Assembly: GCF_004331455.1 (NCBI RefSeq)
Contig: NZ_SJJR01000019.1
Coordinates: 1-64,000 of the forward strand
Source of the DNA: Micromonospora zingiberis
GTDB lineage: Bacteria; Actinomycetota; Actinomycetes; Mycobacteriales; Micromonosporaceae
Reading direction: 5' to 3'
Length of the DNA stretch: 64,000 nt
In this document: positions 17,825 through 25,017 of the stretch, one piece after another
Layout of the letters: each line of letters begins with the position of its first letter
How positions within the stretch are numbered: the stretch's first letter is position 1
The notes under the pieces: model-generated
Seen by the model: the letters and a program-made list of their open reading frames with translations, nothing else
Database searches by the model: none
Told to the model about the DNA's origin: nothing
Program-made: the position numbers and the translations under genes

Positions 17825-18358
17825 TCAGTCCAGCTCGATGCGGTCGATGAGTTCGCGTACGGCGATCAGGTCCAGGAAGGCGTAGCAGCGGACGACGCGT
17901 TCGCGTCGCAGCTGCCAGATCCAGCAGTACTCGTTGTGGTACTCGACGCCGTCGATCGCCGTGGCGTCGCCGTCGAAGCGGACGATCACGGTGTCGCCGT
18001 CGGCCCACATGTCCCGAATCCGCATCATGAGCGTCGTGGCCAGTCGATCCATGATCGGTGCCGCGCCCTCGGCGAGGAACTCGGCCTTGGAGGGGTAGGT
18101 ACGGCCGTTGACGATGGTCCACTCGACGTCGTCGTGGAGGATCTCGTAGATGTCGCCGCCGGCGTTCTGCCGTTCGAAGGCCCGGGTCACCGCCGCCAGG
18201 TTGCGGCGCTCGCCGGCCGGCCGGCCGTGCGGTGGCCCGTCGATGCCCGGACGGGGTTGTGCAGAGGCCGTGGCGTTCCCGGTGAACATCGCCAGCCCGC
18301 CGGCGACTCCCGCCGTCAGCAGCAGGCGCCGGTGGTGCCGTGGCGTGTGGTTCGTCAT
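17825..18358 (-). CDS. Exported SnoaL/NTF2-like protein
   Basis: A 177-residue protein. The RHHRRLLLTAGVAGGLA start resembles a Tat or Sec signal ending ATASA near residue 33. Residues about 50-170 form an NTF2-like cone with VTRAFERQNAGGD, LHDDVEWTIVNG, a DGDTVIVRFDGDAT strand and IWQLRRERVVRCYAFLD, as in SnoaL-type polyketide cyclase-like proteins. The active-site identity is not evident. Its ATG overlaps the stop of the upstream lipoprotein (ATGA), so it is the third gene of a coupled operon. Confidence 0.8.
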   Translation of the reverse strand: MTNHTPRHHRRLLLTAGVAGGLAMFTGNATASAQPRPGIDGPPHGRPAGERRNLAAVTRAFERQNAGGDIYEILHDDVEWTIVNGRTYPSKAEFLAEGAAPIMDRLATTLMMRIRDMWADGDTVIVRFDGDATAIDGVEYHNEYCWIWQLRRERVVRCYAFLDLIAVRELIDRIELD

Positions 18359-18804
18359 CGTCGTTGCTCCTTCGCTTGCCGGTGTGCGTCGCTGTCCTGG
18401 CGGTAGAAGACGTAGCCGGCGTGGTGCAGGACGTCCCCGTCGAAGGTTCCGTCCGCGCTGAAACCGGTGTCGTCGACGTACTCGATCCGGGTTCCGGAGA
18501 TCTGGTACGAGCCCGTGTAGGCGCTCTCCCGCTCACCGCGGGCCTCGTCGTAGCGGCCGTTCGCCAGCAGCATCTGGCGGATGTGCCCGTCGGCGGTCAC
18601 CCACATCCCGACGTACGGATGCGGCGCCACGTCTTGGCCGCTGGCCGGTGGCGCCGCCGACGCGGTCCCGAACGGTGTGGGTTCCTGCCGCTGCGCCGTG
18701 TCCTCGGCGGCGGTGGGGCCTGCGCGGTCCGGCCCGACGGAGCAGGCGGTGAGAAGTACGGCGACGCACGCGGCGCCGAACACGAGCCTGAAAGGGTGCC
18801 TCAT
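18355..18804 (-). CDS. Atu4866-like lipoprotein
   Basis: A 149-residue lipoprotein. It starts MRHPFRLVFG and has a lipobox LLTAC near residue 21, so it should be anchored in the membrane. A Thr/Pro-rich linker leads to a C-terminal Atu4866-type domain (about 65-140): MWVTADGHIRQMLLANGRYD, then YTGSYQISGTRIEYVDDTGF, and DGDVLHHAGYVFYR. A second, related copy is fused to a defective amidohydrolase at 19758-20513 across the regulator promoter. ATGA overlaps couple it to the genes on both sides. The domain's biochemical role is unknown. Confidence 0.8.
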   Translation of the reverse strand: MRHPFRLVFGAACVAVLLTACSVGPDRAGPTAAEDTAQRQEPTPFGTASAAPPASGQDVAPHPYVGMWVTADGHIRQMLLANGRYDEARGERESAYTGSYQISGTRIEYVDDTGFSADGTFDGDVLHHAGYVFYRQDSDAHRQAKEQRR

Positions 18805-19655
18805 GAAGTCCTCCGGGGTGCGGGGTTCTCGTGCGCGGGGCGGGACACCGCCAGCGAGCCGAGCAGGCGCAGCGCGTCGGCGGTCGGCGTGCCCTCCTGC
18901 GCGTGGTAGACGATCAGTTGCTGCCCCGGGGCGGAGCGCACGTCGAAGGTCTGCATGCGGAGGGTGAGTTCGCCGACCTCGGGATGGTGCAGGACCTTCG
19001 CCGCGGCGGATTTGCCCCGTACGTCGCGTCGGCGCCACAGGTCGGCGAACTCCGGGCTCTGCGCGGTGGCCGTCCGGAGCACCTCCTGGATCCGCGGGTC
19101 GTGCGGCCGGGCGCCTTCGAGGAAGTGGAATCCGGCGACCACGTTGGCCGCGGCCGTCTCCCAGTCGGCGTAGAAGGAGCGGACCGACGGATCGAGGAAG
19201 ATCGCCAGCAGCAGGTTCGTGCCGGGCTGGAGGTGGGCGAAGACCGCTCGCCCCAACGCGTTCGCGGCCAGCACGTCGTAGGCCCGTCCCAGGATCACCG
19301 CCGGCGTACGGTCCCACAGTTCGGCCATCGCCAGCAGTTGGGGGTCGGTCCGCTCGGCCCGGCTCTCGCGACGCGGCAGTGGCGTCATTCCCGCGACCCG
19401 GTACAGGTGCAGTCGGCCGTCGTCGTCCAGCAACAGCGCGTCGCTCAGGGCCTCCAGGACCTGCGGCGACGGTCGCCGCTCGCGGCCCTGCTCCAGCCTC
19501 AGGTAGTAGTCGACGCTGATCCGGGCCAGCATCGCCACCTCTTCGCGGCGCAGGCCCGGAACGCGTCGCTGCCCATCCTCGGGCAGGCCGACCTCGCGCG
19601 GCGTCACCTGGGCGCGCCGGCTCCTCAGGTAGTCACCCAGTCTCGGAATCGCCAT
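18801..19655 (-). CDS. XRE-type regulator with MmyB-like ligand domain
   Basis: A 284-residue regulator of the MmyB-like group common in actinomycetes. A helix-turn-helix spans about residues 5-75 (LGDYLRSRRAQVTP, then PGLRREEVAMLARISVDYYL and EQGRERRPS). The MmyB-like ligand-binding domain follows from about 100 (AELWDRTPAVILGRAYDVLA, then a LHHPEVGELTLRMQTFDVRS region). It heads an operon with the Atu4866 lipoprotein and SnoaL-like protein and is divergent from the hydrolase genes, so it probably controls both sides. The ATG at 19655 has TAGCCT 7 bp upstream. Confidence 0.9.
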   Translation of the reverse strand: MAIPRLGDYLRSRRAQVTPREVGLPEDGQRRVPGLRREEVAMLARISVDYYLRLEQGRERRPSPQVLEALSDALLLDDDGRLHLYRVAGMTPLPRRESRAERTDPQLLAMAELWDRTPAVILGRAYDVLAANALGRAVFAHLQPGTNLLLAIFLDPSVRSFYADWETAAANVVAGFHFLEGARPHDPRIQEVLRTATAQSPEFADLWRRRDVRGKSAAAKVLHHPEVGELTLRMQTFDVRSAPGQQLIVYHAQEGTPTADALRLLGSLAVSRPAHENPAPRRTS

Positions 19656-19662
19656 GCCGACC

Positions 19663-19668
19663 AGGCTA
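19663..19668 (-). promoter_or_regulatory. -10 box of a leaderless-type promoter
   Basis: TAGCCT on the minus strand, 7 bp upstream of the XRE regulator's ATG. Confidence 0.5.
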
Positions 19669-19757
19669 GGCATCCCGTCCGTCGGGAGCCTGGTCCCAGC
19701 GCTACCAGGACAGCCGCGACCTTCCGCCGTACCCGCGCCGCCCGCAGGGTGGAGCAC

Positions 19758-20513
19758 ATGACCGACGTACCTGACACTTTCACCGCGGCCGATCTGCAAG
19801 CCGTTCGTACGGGCACCGGCCGCCCGCTGCTGCTGACCGACGCCACCGTGCACACCCTCGACCCGGTCATCGGGACCATGAAGCACGCCGACGTGTTGAT
19901 CGGCGGAGGGCTCGTCGTCGGCGTCGGACCGGGCATCGTCAACGCCGCCGACGACGACGGCGCCGTGGTCGTCCGCGCCGCCGGCACCACGATCGTCCCC
20001 GGCGTGGTCGACCTGAGCGCGGTGTCCATGGGCGCCCGGCGCGGGGAAGGCCCCGGCACCCTCGCACCGGGCGCCCCGGCGCACCTCGCCGTCCTGGCCG
20101 ACACCGACGCGCCGGACCTGGACGCGGCGCTGCGGGCCGCACTGACCGGTCCGGAGCGGCTGCGCGCCGTGCTGCGTGACGGCATGCCCGTGGTGTGGGA
20201 CGGGACCGTGCTCACTCCCGCGTCGCAGCCCGACGCGACCACGGACGCGGAGGGCGGCGGCGCGGGCCACGTCGATCCGGAGCGGGTCGGCGTCTGGGTC
20301 GACACCGAGGACTTCCTGCACCAGGAGCTGACCGCCGACGGCCGCTACGACGAGACCCGGGGCGGGCGCCGACACGCCTTCCAGGGCCGCTACTGGATCG
20401 ACGGCGACCGCATCGACTACCTCGACGACCTCGGGTTCTGGGCCTTCGGCCGGTTCGACGGGGACACCCTGCACCACGCCGGCTACACGATGCACCGGAG
20501 GCAGACCCGATGA
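19758..20513 (+). CDS. Barrel-less amidohydrolase remnant fused to Atu4866-like domain
   Basis: A 251-residue chimera. Residues about 20-90 are the N-terminal beta part of a metal-dependent amidohydrolase (LLLTDATVHTLDP, then VLIGGGLVVGVGP and a TIVPGVVD end). Where the metal-binding HxH and TIM barrel should follow, the chain passes straight to the C-terminal beta part (LAPGAPAHLAVLAD). No catalytic residues remain. Residues about 175-250 are an Atu4866-like domain (VGVWVDTEDFLHQELTADGR and DGDTLHHAGYTMHR). GGAG precedes the ATG, and its TGA overlaps the next gene's ATG. It looks maintained, not decaying, because the frame is open across both parts. Confidence 0.75.
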   Translation: MTDVPDTFTAADLQAVRTGTGRPLLLTDATVHTLDPVIGTMKHADVLIGGGLVVGVGPGIVNAADDDGAVVVRAAGTTIVPGVVDLSAVSMGARRGEGPGTLAPGAPAHLAVLADTDAPDLDAALRAALTGPERLRAVLRDGMPVVWDGTVLTPASQPDATTDAEGGGAGHVDPERVGVWVDTEDFLHQELTADGRYDETRGGRRHAFQGRYWIDGDRIDYLDDLGFWAFGRFDGDTLHHAGYTMHRRQTR

Positions 20514-21928
20514 CCGGTCAACTCTCGTCCACGCTGGAGACGCTCACCGCCGCCGAACCTGATCCGGACCGGCTCGTCCTGCTCACCGGCGGCACGGTGG
20601 TGACCATGGACCCGGCGCTCGGCACGCTCGAACGCGCCGACGTGCTCCTGCGCGGCGACCGGATCGCGGAAGTCGGCCCTGCCCTGACCGTTGCCGACGC
20701 GATCGTCGTCGACGTGTCGGGTTCCATCGTCGCGCCCGGGTTCGTGGACACGCATCGGCACGCGTGGCAGGCCCAAATGAGACGTACGATCCCCGACGTC
20801 GACGACCTCGTGGAGTATCTCCAGTCCACGCTGGTGCGGGTGGCGCCGCGGTACGGGCCGCACGACATGTACGTCGGAACCCGGCTGGCGGCGTTGACCG
20901 CGCTCGACGGCGGGATCACCACCATGCTCGACTTCTCCCACAACTCCCGAACCCGGGAACACTCCGACGCCGCGATCACCGCACTGCTCGACACCGGCAT
21001 CCGGGGCGTACACGCGTCCATGAGCCCGCACTTCGGTGACTGGGACCAGCAGTGGCCGGGTGACCTGGCCAGGCTGCGGTCGACGTACTTCTCCACCGAC
21101 GACCAACTCGTCACGCTGCGACTCGCCGCCCTCGCCACACCCGAGATCGCCGGGGCACGCCTCGCCTACGGCCATGACCTGGCCCGGGTCGCCGCGGACC
21201 TCGACATCGGGGTGAGCCTCGACGTGATGTTCGGGGCCGCGGCATCCGAGGCGATCGTCCGGTGGGAGCGGGAGAAGCTGCTCGGGCCACACCTCGAATC
21301 GATCCACTCGACCGCCCTGTCCGCCGACGCCTGGGCCGCGATGCGCGACGCGGGCGTCACCGTGTCGCTCGCACCGACCTCCGACATGCAGATCGGCCTT
21401 GAGGACGCCGTACCCCCGGTGGACGAGGCACTCGCACACGGCATCCGGCCCGGCCTGTCGGTGGATGTCGAGGTGGCGCTCGCGTCGGACATGTTCACCC
21501 AGATGCGTACCCTGTTGGCCGTCCAGCGCATGCGCGCCGTCCACGCCGCCTACGGTACCGACGCCGAGCCGGTACGCATCACCACGCGGGACGTCCTCGA
21601 CTTCGCGACCCTCTCCGGCGCCCGTACGCTCCGGCTCGACCACGTCACCGGATCCGTCACACCCGGAAAGCAGGCGGATCTCATCGTGATCGACGCCGAG
21701 GACCTCAACACCATGCCGCTGCACGACCCGATCGGGACCGTCGTGCTCGGTGCCGACCGCAGCAACATCACCTCGGTCTGGGTCGCGGGCCGGGTCCGCA
21801 AGTGGGACAGGCGCCTCGTCGGCGTCGACCTGGGTGCCCTGCACGCCCAGGTCCACGACTCGGTCGACGCCATCGCCGAACGGCTCACCCGACAGCACGG
21901 CAACCCGGTGGACGCGGCGAGGACCTGA
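20510..21928 (+). CDS. Amidohydrolase (cytosine deaminase/chlorohydrolase type)
   Basis: A 472-residue metal-dependent hydrolase. The N-terminal beta part is VLLTGGTVVTMDPALGTLER; the metal motif is DTHRHAWQAQ near 82; the barrel follows, with IHSTALSADAWAAM and the C-terminal return DHVTGSVTPGKQADLIVID. Members of this group hydrolyse or deaminate ring nitrogen compounds; the substrate here is unknown. Its start overlaps the preceding gene (ATGA), so the two are coupled. The N-terminal parts of the two proteins are similar, which suggests duplication followed by loss of the barrel in the upstream copy. Confidence 0.85.
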   Translation: MTGQLSSTLETLTAAEPDPDRLVLLTGGTVVTMDPALGTLERADVLLRGDRIAEVGPALTVADAIVVDVSGSIVAPGFVDTHRHAWQAQMRRTIPDVDDLVEYLQSTLVRVAPRYGPHDMYVGTRLAALTALDGGITTMLDFSHNSRTREHSDAAITALLDTGIRGVHASMSPHFGDWDQQWPGDLARLRSTYFSTDDQLVTLRLAALATPEIAGARLAYGHDLARVAADLDIGVSLDVMFGAAASEAIVRWEREKLLGPHLESIHSTALSADAWAAMRDAGVTVSLAPTSDMQIGLEDAVPPVDEALAHGIRPGLSVDVEVALASDMFTQMRTLLAVQRMRAVHAAYGTDAEPVRITTRDVLDFATLSGARTLRLDHVTGSVTPGKQADLIVIDAEDLNTMPLHDPIGTVVLGADRSNITSVWVAGRVRKWDRRLVGVDLGALHAQVHDSVDAIAERLTRQHGNPVDAART

Positions 21929-22008
21929 CGTCGGGCGCGTAGTGACCAGGGGATTGCACGAATACGCTGTCCGGTACGGCATCGACACCAGACAGTCCCG
22001 GGGGTGGC

Positions 22009-22407
22009 ATGTACGAGTTGCACGGTTGGTGCCGCCTCTCGCAGACCACCGAGGAGTCGGACACCGGCCAACTCGACGCCATCGTCGACGAGTTGACCGA
22101 ACTGGTGGCCGGTCTGGAGTTCCCGACGAACGTGTTGGCGCAGGTGACGGTACTCAACGGGGAGTACTACCTGCTCCTGCACGGGGTGGCCAACCGACGT
22201 CGGGACGAGGCGGCGGGCATGAGCCAGGTGCTCCAGTTCGTCGTACGACGGCTGCCGGGTTCCTACGGCCTCCTGTACGAAAAGGACGAGGACATGCCCG
22301 ACCCGCCCGGCCCGAACGCGTTCCGGGTGCACGTCATGGCGCGGGGCGAGATCAACGAACGCCTCGATCCGTTCCTGTCACCCATCCGTCCCGTGATCGA
22401 GGACTGA
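22009..22407 (+). CDS. Imm7-like immunity protein
   Basis: A 132-residue cytoplasmic protein that resembles the Imm7 family of contact-toxin immunity proteins: MYELHGWCRLSQT at the N-terminus, a LDAIVDELTELVAGL helix, VTVLNGEYYLLLHGVANRR and a C-terminal VHVMARGEINERLDPF segment. Such proteins neutralise the C-terminal toxin domain of polymorphic toxins. No toxin or secretion gene is adjacent, so it is an orphan in this window. The downstream small TPR-like gene is on the same strand 50 bp away. Confidence 0.7.
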   Translation: MYELHGWCRLSQTTEESDTGQLDAIVDELTELVAGLEFPTNVLAQVTVLNGEYYLLLHGVANRRRDEAAGMSQVLQFVVRRLPGSYGLLYEKDEDMPDPPGPNAFRVHVMARGEINERLDPFLSPIRPVIED

Positions 22408-22457
22408 TCCGGATACGCCTGACCGAGCCGGCTGATTCCGCGAGCGTAGGAGAAACC

Positions 22458-22922
22458 ATGATCACCGACGCCATGCTCGTCCGTATCGGTGAGGCAGTGG
22501 AACTGCATCATCATCGCGGCCAACGGGAGGCTGCTCGCGAATTGTTCGCGCAGATCTGGGACGAGTTGGGCGGAGAGCAGGGCGATCCGTTGCACGTTTG
22601 CGTGCTCGCGCACTCGATGGCCGATGTGCAGGACGACGTACACCAGGAGTTGATCTGGGATCAGCGCGCGTTGGCAGCGGCCGACCTGCTCACCGATGCC
22701 GACGTTGCCGGGGCTGGGGTGGCGCTGCCGGTGGTCGGCTTGTACCCGTCGTTGCATCTCAATCTGGCGGAGTGCCACCGCAGGCTCGGCGATCTCGACC
22801 GTGCCCGCGAGCACCTCCATCGTGCGCAGGCGAAGATCGGCGCGCTGGGTGATGACGAGTACGGGCGGCTGATCAAGGGTGGGGTGGAGCGGCTGGCGCA
22901 GCAGTTGGCGGCGCCCGAATAG
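22458..22922 (+). CDS. Small helical TPR-like protein
   Basis: A 154-residue acidic helical protein. AGGAGAAACC precedes the ATG at 22458. The pattern EAVELHHHRGQREAARELFA, and the LHLNLAECHRRLGDLDRARE motif near residue 100, match tetratricopeptide-type helices, probably two or three repeats used for protein binding. No enzymatic motif is present. It ends 42 bp before MITE copy D. Confidence 0.7.
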   Translation: MITDAMLVRIGEAVELHHHRGQREAARELFAQIWDELGGEQGDPLHVCVLAHSMADVQDDVHQELIWDQRALAAADLLTDADVAGAGVALPVVGLYPSLHLNLAECHRRLGDLDRAREHLHRAQAKIGALGDDEYGRLIKGGVERLAQQLAAPE

Positions 22923-22967
22923 GGGCTTGTCAGTTCCACTGCGCTGCCTGGGGCCGGCTCCGCTTAA

Positions 22968-23197
22968 GAGCGGCCGGCAATTGGTGGTGGTGACGCAGCG
23001 GGAGGTCGAGCGGCCGGGCACATGCCCATGGGCCCGTCACTGACCCTAGGCAACCAATTGGCAGGCTCGCTGCCACGCCAAGGCATCCGAGATCTTGGTA
23101 CGAGTGCGCCCCTCAAGGGGCAGATTCGTACCAAGATCTTCCCCGCCCTGGGTGGCGGGCTGGCTATCAGGACGTGTCGGCCTATTGCCGGTCGCTT
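22968..23197 (+). mobile_element. MITE-like element, copy D (complete, 230 bp)
   Basis: A complete copy with TAA duplications at 22965-22967 and 23198-23200. The last base of the right terminal repeat is T in place of C. It lacks the 11-bp segment of copies B and C. Its internal hairpin at 23090-23139 has 14-bp arms starting AGATCTTGGTACGA and an inner GCCCCT/AGGGGC stem. Its right edge abuts the -10 box of the next gene. Confidence 0.9.
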
Positions 23198-23203
23198 TAA
23201 AGT
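23198..23203 (+). promoter_or_regulatory. -10 box at a MITE junction
   Basis: TAAAGT, 6 bp upstream of the GTG at 23210. Its first three bases are the MITE target duplication, so any -35 contact must now come from the element. Confidence 0.5.
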
Positions 23204-23209
23204 CAAGCC

Positions 23210-23404
23210 GTGAATCCTGATCTCGACACCCTGCCCAAGATTGGTGCGCCCGCCACCCGCGCACTCGACAACTCCGGCTATTCGACACTGCGCGACCTTG
23301 CCGGGGTGCCACGGGCCGAGTTGGCGAAGCTGCACGGCATGGGACCGAAAGCGCTCGGGATCATCCAGGACGCGCTGGAGAAGCACAACCTGAGTCTGGG
23401 ATAG
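23210..23404 (+). CDS. Helix-hairpin-helix protein
   Basis: A 64-residue protein made of two helix-hairpin-helix-like units: LPKIGAPATRALDNSGYSTL and AELAKLHGMGPKALGIIQDA, with the glycine hairpins G-A-P and G-M-G-P-K. Such small proteins bind DNA without sequence preference. The GTG start at 23210 fits a leaderless transcript from TAAAGT. The neighbouring reverse-strand gene remnant ends 10 bp past its stop. Confidence 0.7.
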   Translation: MNPDLDTLPKIGAPATRALDNSGYSTLRDLAGVPRAELAKLHGMGPKALGIIQDALEKHNLSLG

Positions 23405-23413
23405 CTAAATGAC

Positions 23414-23587
23414 CTAGGTCTGGTGGTGCGTAGCGCCTGTCCATCGCTCGATGAGGGGGATCGTGTCGCCCAGGGAAGCCGCCGGGTCGAGGCGGCGGTG
23501 TGCCGCCCATCGGCGCCAGATTCGGCGATATGCGGGGTAGGAGTCGACTGGTACGCCGTCGACATCGAACAACACCGGGCGCGTCAC
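23414..23587 (-). pseudogene. HAD-hydrolase remnant
   Basis: A 57-residue reading frame beginning RPVLFDVDGVPVDSYPAYRR, the N-terminal HAD motif I DxDGV, but ending soon after in DTIPLIERWTGATHHQT. It lacks motifs II-IV; normal HAD phosphatases are 200 residues or more. The LDPAASLGDTI junction suggests an internal deletion as well. Its GTG start overlaps the stop of the nitronate monooxygenase gene (GTGA), so it was once translationally coupled to it. Confidence 0.6.
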
Positions 23588-24582
23588 GGGGCGTGCCGAA
23601 GTCTGTCGAGACAGGCGGCGGCCTGTGTGGCGATGTCACCGACGATGTGCCGTGCCGGGCGGACCTCCTTGACGAACTGCACGGACTGGCCGGCGTACAT
23701 GGCCATCTCGGCCAGGGCGCCGGTCATCCCCGGCAGCGGCATGAGGTCCTCGTACCGGTGGTGGGCGATGCCGTTCGCGTCGACGGCGATGACATCGCCC
23801 TCGCCGGGGCGGTTCGGGCGCGGGGGAGAGCCGGCCTGTTCCCAGCGCCGCAGCGTGCCGTTTCGTAGCGCCCGGTGCGGTGCGTCCGGCCATCCTCCGT
23901 CGAAGCAGCCGGTGTGGACGGTGTCGTCGGGGCCGGCGGCGATCAGGTGCTGCCGGTACACCTCGTGGGTGAACGCCTCCACGGCGGCCAGGAACCGGGT
24001 GCCGAGCCAGGCGCCCTGTGCGCCGAGCGCCAGGGCCGCCGCGAGGCCACGGCCGTCGCCGATGCCGCCCGCGGCCATCACCGGCACCGGGTGCACCGTG
24101 TCCACGACGGCCGGTACCAGCGCCATGGTGGTGGTCCGGCCACGGACGTGACCGCCGGCCTCCCACCCTTGCGCCACGATCACGTCGACGCCGGCCGCAG
24201 CGGCGTCGGCGGCCTCCGGCACCGAGCCGACCGTGTGCAGGTGTACGGCTCCGGCCCCTCGGATGACCGCACCGACCGGCGCCGGATCTCCCCAGAAGGT
24301 CGAGATGATCGGTACCGCCTCGTGCAGGCACACGGCCAACAGGTCGTGCACCCGGAAGTCGAGGACCAGATTGGCTCCGAACGGCCGCGAGGTCAGTTCG
24401 CGGACCCGCTGGATGTTGCGGCGTGCCTGCTCCGGGTGCTGCCAGGTCAACGCCAGCATGCCGAGGCCACCGGCCTCGGAAACGGCAGCCACCAGTTCCG
24501 GGGTCGCGGCGGATCCCACCGGTGCCTGAACGATCGGGATCTCGATGCCCAGCCGGTCACATAACGGAGTACGCAACATCAT
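23584..24582 (-). CDS. Nitronate monooxygenase-like flavoprotein
   Basis: A 332-residue FMN-dependent TIM-barrel enzyme of the nitronate monooxygenase/2-nitropropane dioxygenase family. It begins LRTPLCDRLGIEIPIVQAPV, then AVSEAGGLGMLA near 35, GVDVIVAQGWEAGGH with the characteristic His near 145, PVMAAGGIGDGRGLAAALAL and GAWLGTRFLA as phosphate-binding strands. It would oxidise alkyl nitronates such as propionate 3-nitronate. The ATG at 24582 is the first of two adjacent ATGs. Divergent from an HxlR regulator; two direct repeats lie in the shared promoter. Confidence 0.85.
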   Translation of the reverse strand: MMLRTPLCDRLGIEIPIVQAPVGSAATPELVAAVSEAGGLGMLALTWQHPEQARRNIQRVRELTSRPFGANLVLDFRVHDLLAVCLHEAVPIISTFWGDPAPVGAVIRGAGAVHLHTVGSVPEAADAAAAGVDVIVAQGWEAGGHVRGRTTTMALVPAVVDTVHPVPVMAAGGIGDGRGLAAALALGAQGAWLGTRFLAAVEAFTHEVYRQHLIAAGPDDTVHTGCFDGGWPDAPHRALRNGTLRRWEQAGSPPRPNRPGEGDVIAVDANGIAHHRYEDLMPLPGMTGALAEMAMYAGQSVQFVKEVRPARHIVGDIATQAAACLDRLRHAP

Positions 24583-24603
24583 CTCGATGCCCGCCACCTT
24601 CGC

Positions 24604-24651
24604 TTCGGAAATCGAATCGATGTCGGGGACGGTACTGTATCGGAAACCGAA
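24604..24651. promoter_or_regulatory. Candidate HxlR operator repeats
   Basis: TTCGGAAATCGAA at 24604-24616 and ATCGGAAACCGAA at 24639-24651 are near-identical direct repeats, start to start 35 bp, between the divergent monooxygenase and HxlR genes. Each is weakly dyadic (TTCG...CGAA). Confidence 0.55.
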
Positions 24652-24675
24652 GCAGCAAGAGGGGTAGGGCTGGCC

Positions 24676-25017
24676 ATGTCGGTCCCCAGACCAGGACGTC
24701 CGGTACGAGGATCGAGTACCGGGCGGCCGCTCATGGCCGCGCTCGACCTGTTCGGGCGTCGCTGGAACCTGCGCATCGTCTGGGAGTTGCGGCACGGGCC
24801 GGTCGGTTTCCGCGCCCTGCAACAGCGCTGCGACAACATGTCGTCGAGCGTCCTGCGGCAGCGGTTGACCGAGCTGCTCGACGCCCGTCTCGTGCAGCAG
24901 CAGCCGGACACCGCCTATGCGCTGACCGAACTCGGCCACGGCGCCTACCGGGCCCTACGCCCGCTCGTCAGATGGTCCGACGAGTGGGCGTCCGACCTCG
25001 CTCCGGACGATGAGTAG
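24676..25017 (+). CDS. HxlR-family regulator
   Basis: A 113-residue winged-helix regulator: LDLFGRRWNLRIVWELRHGP, then GFRALQQRC, the recognition helix SSSVLRQRLTELLDARLV, and the wing YALTELGHGAYRALRPL. HxlR proteins are dimeric and often sense aldehydes, quinones or redox changes. It is divergent from the monooxygenase and overlaps the downstream PhzF-like gene by 8 bp, so it probably controls both. Confidence 0.9.
   Translation: MSVPRPGRPVRGSSTGRPLMAALDLFGRRWNLRIVWELRHGPVGFRALQQRCDNMSSSVLRQRLTELLDARLVQQQPDTAYALTELGHGAYRALRPLVRWSDEWASDLAPDDE

Noticed and set aside
20483..21988. 501-codon minus-strand frame
   Set aside because: It is antisense to the amidohydrolase gene, which has the HxH and C-terminal motifs.
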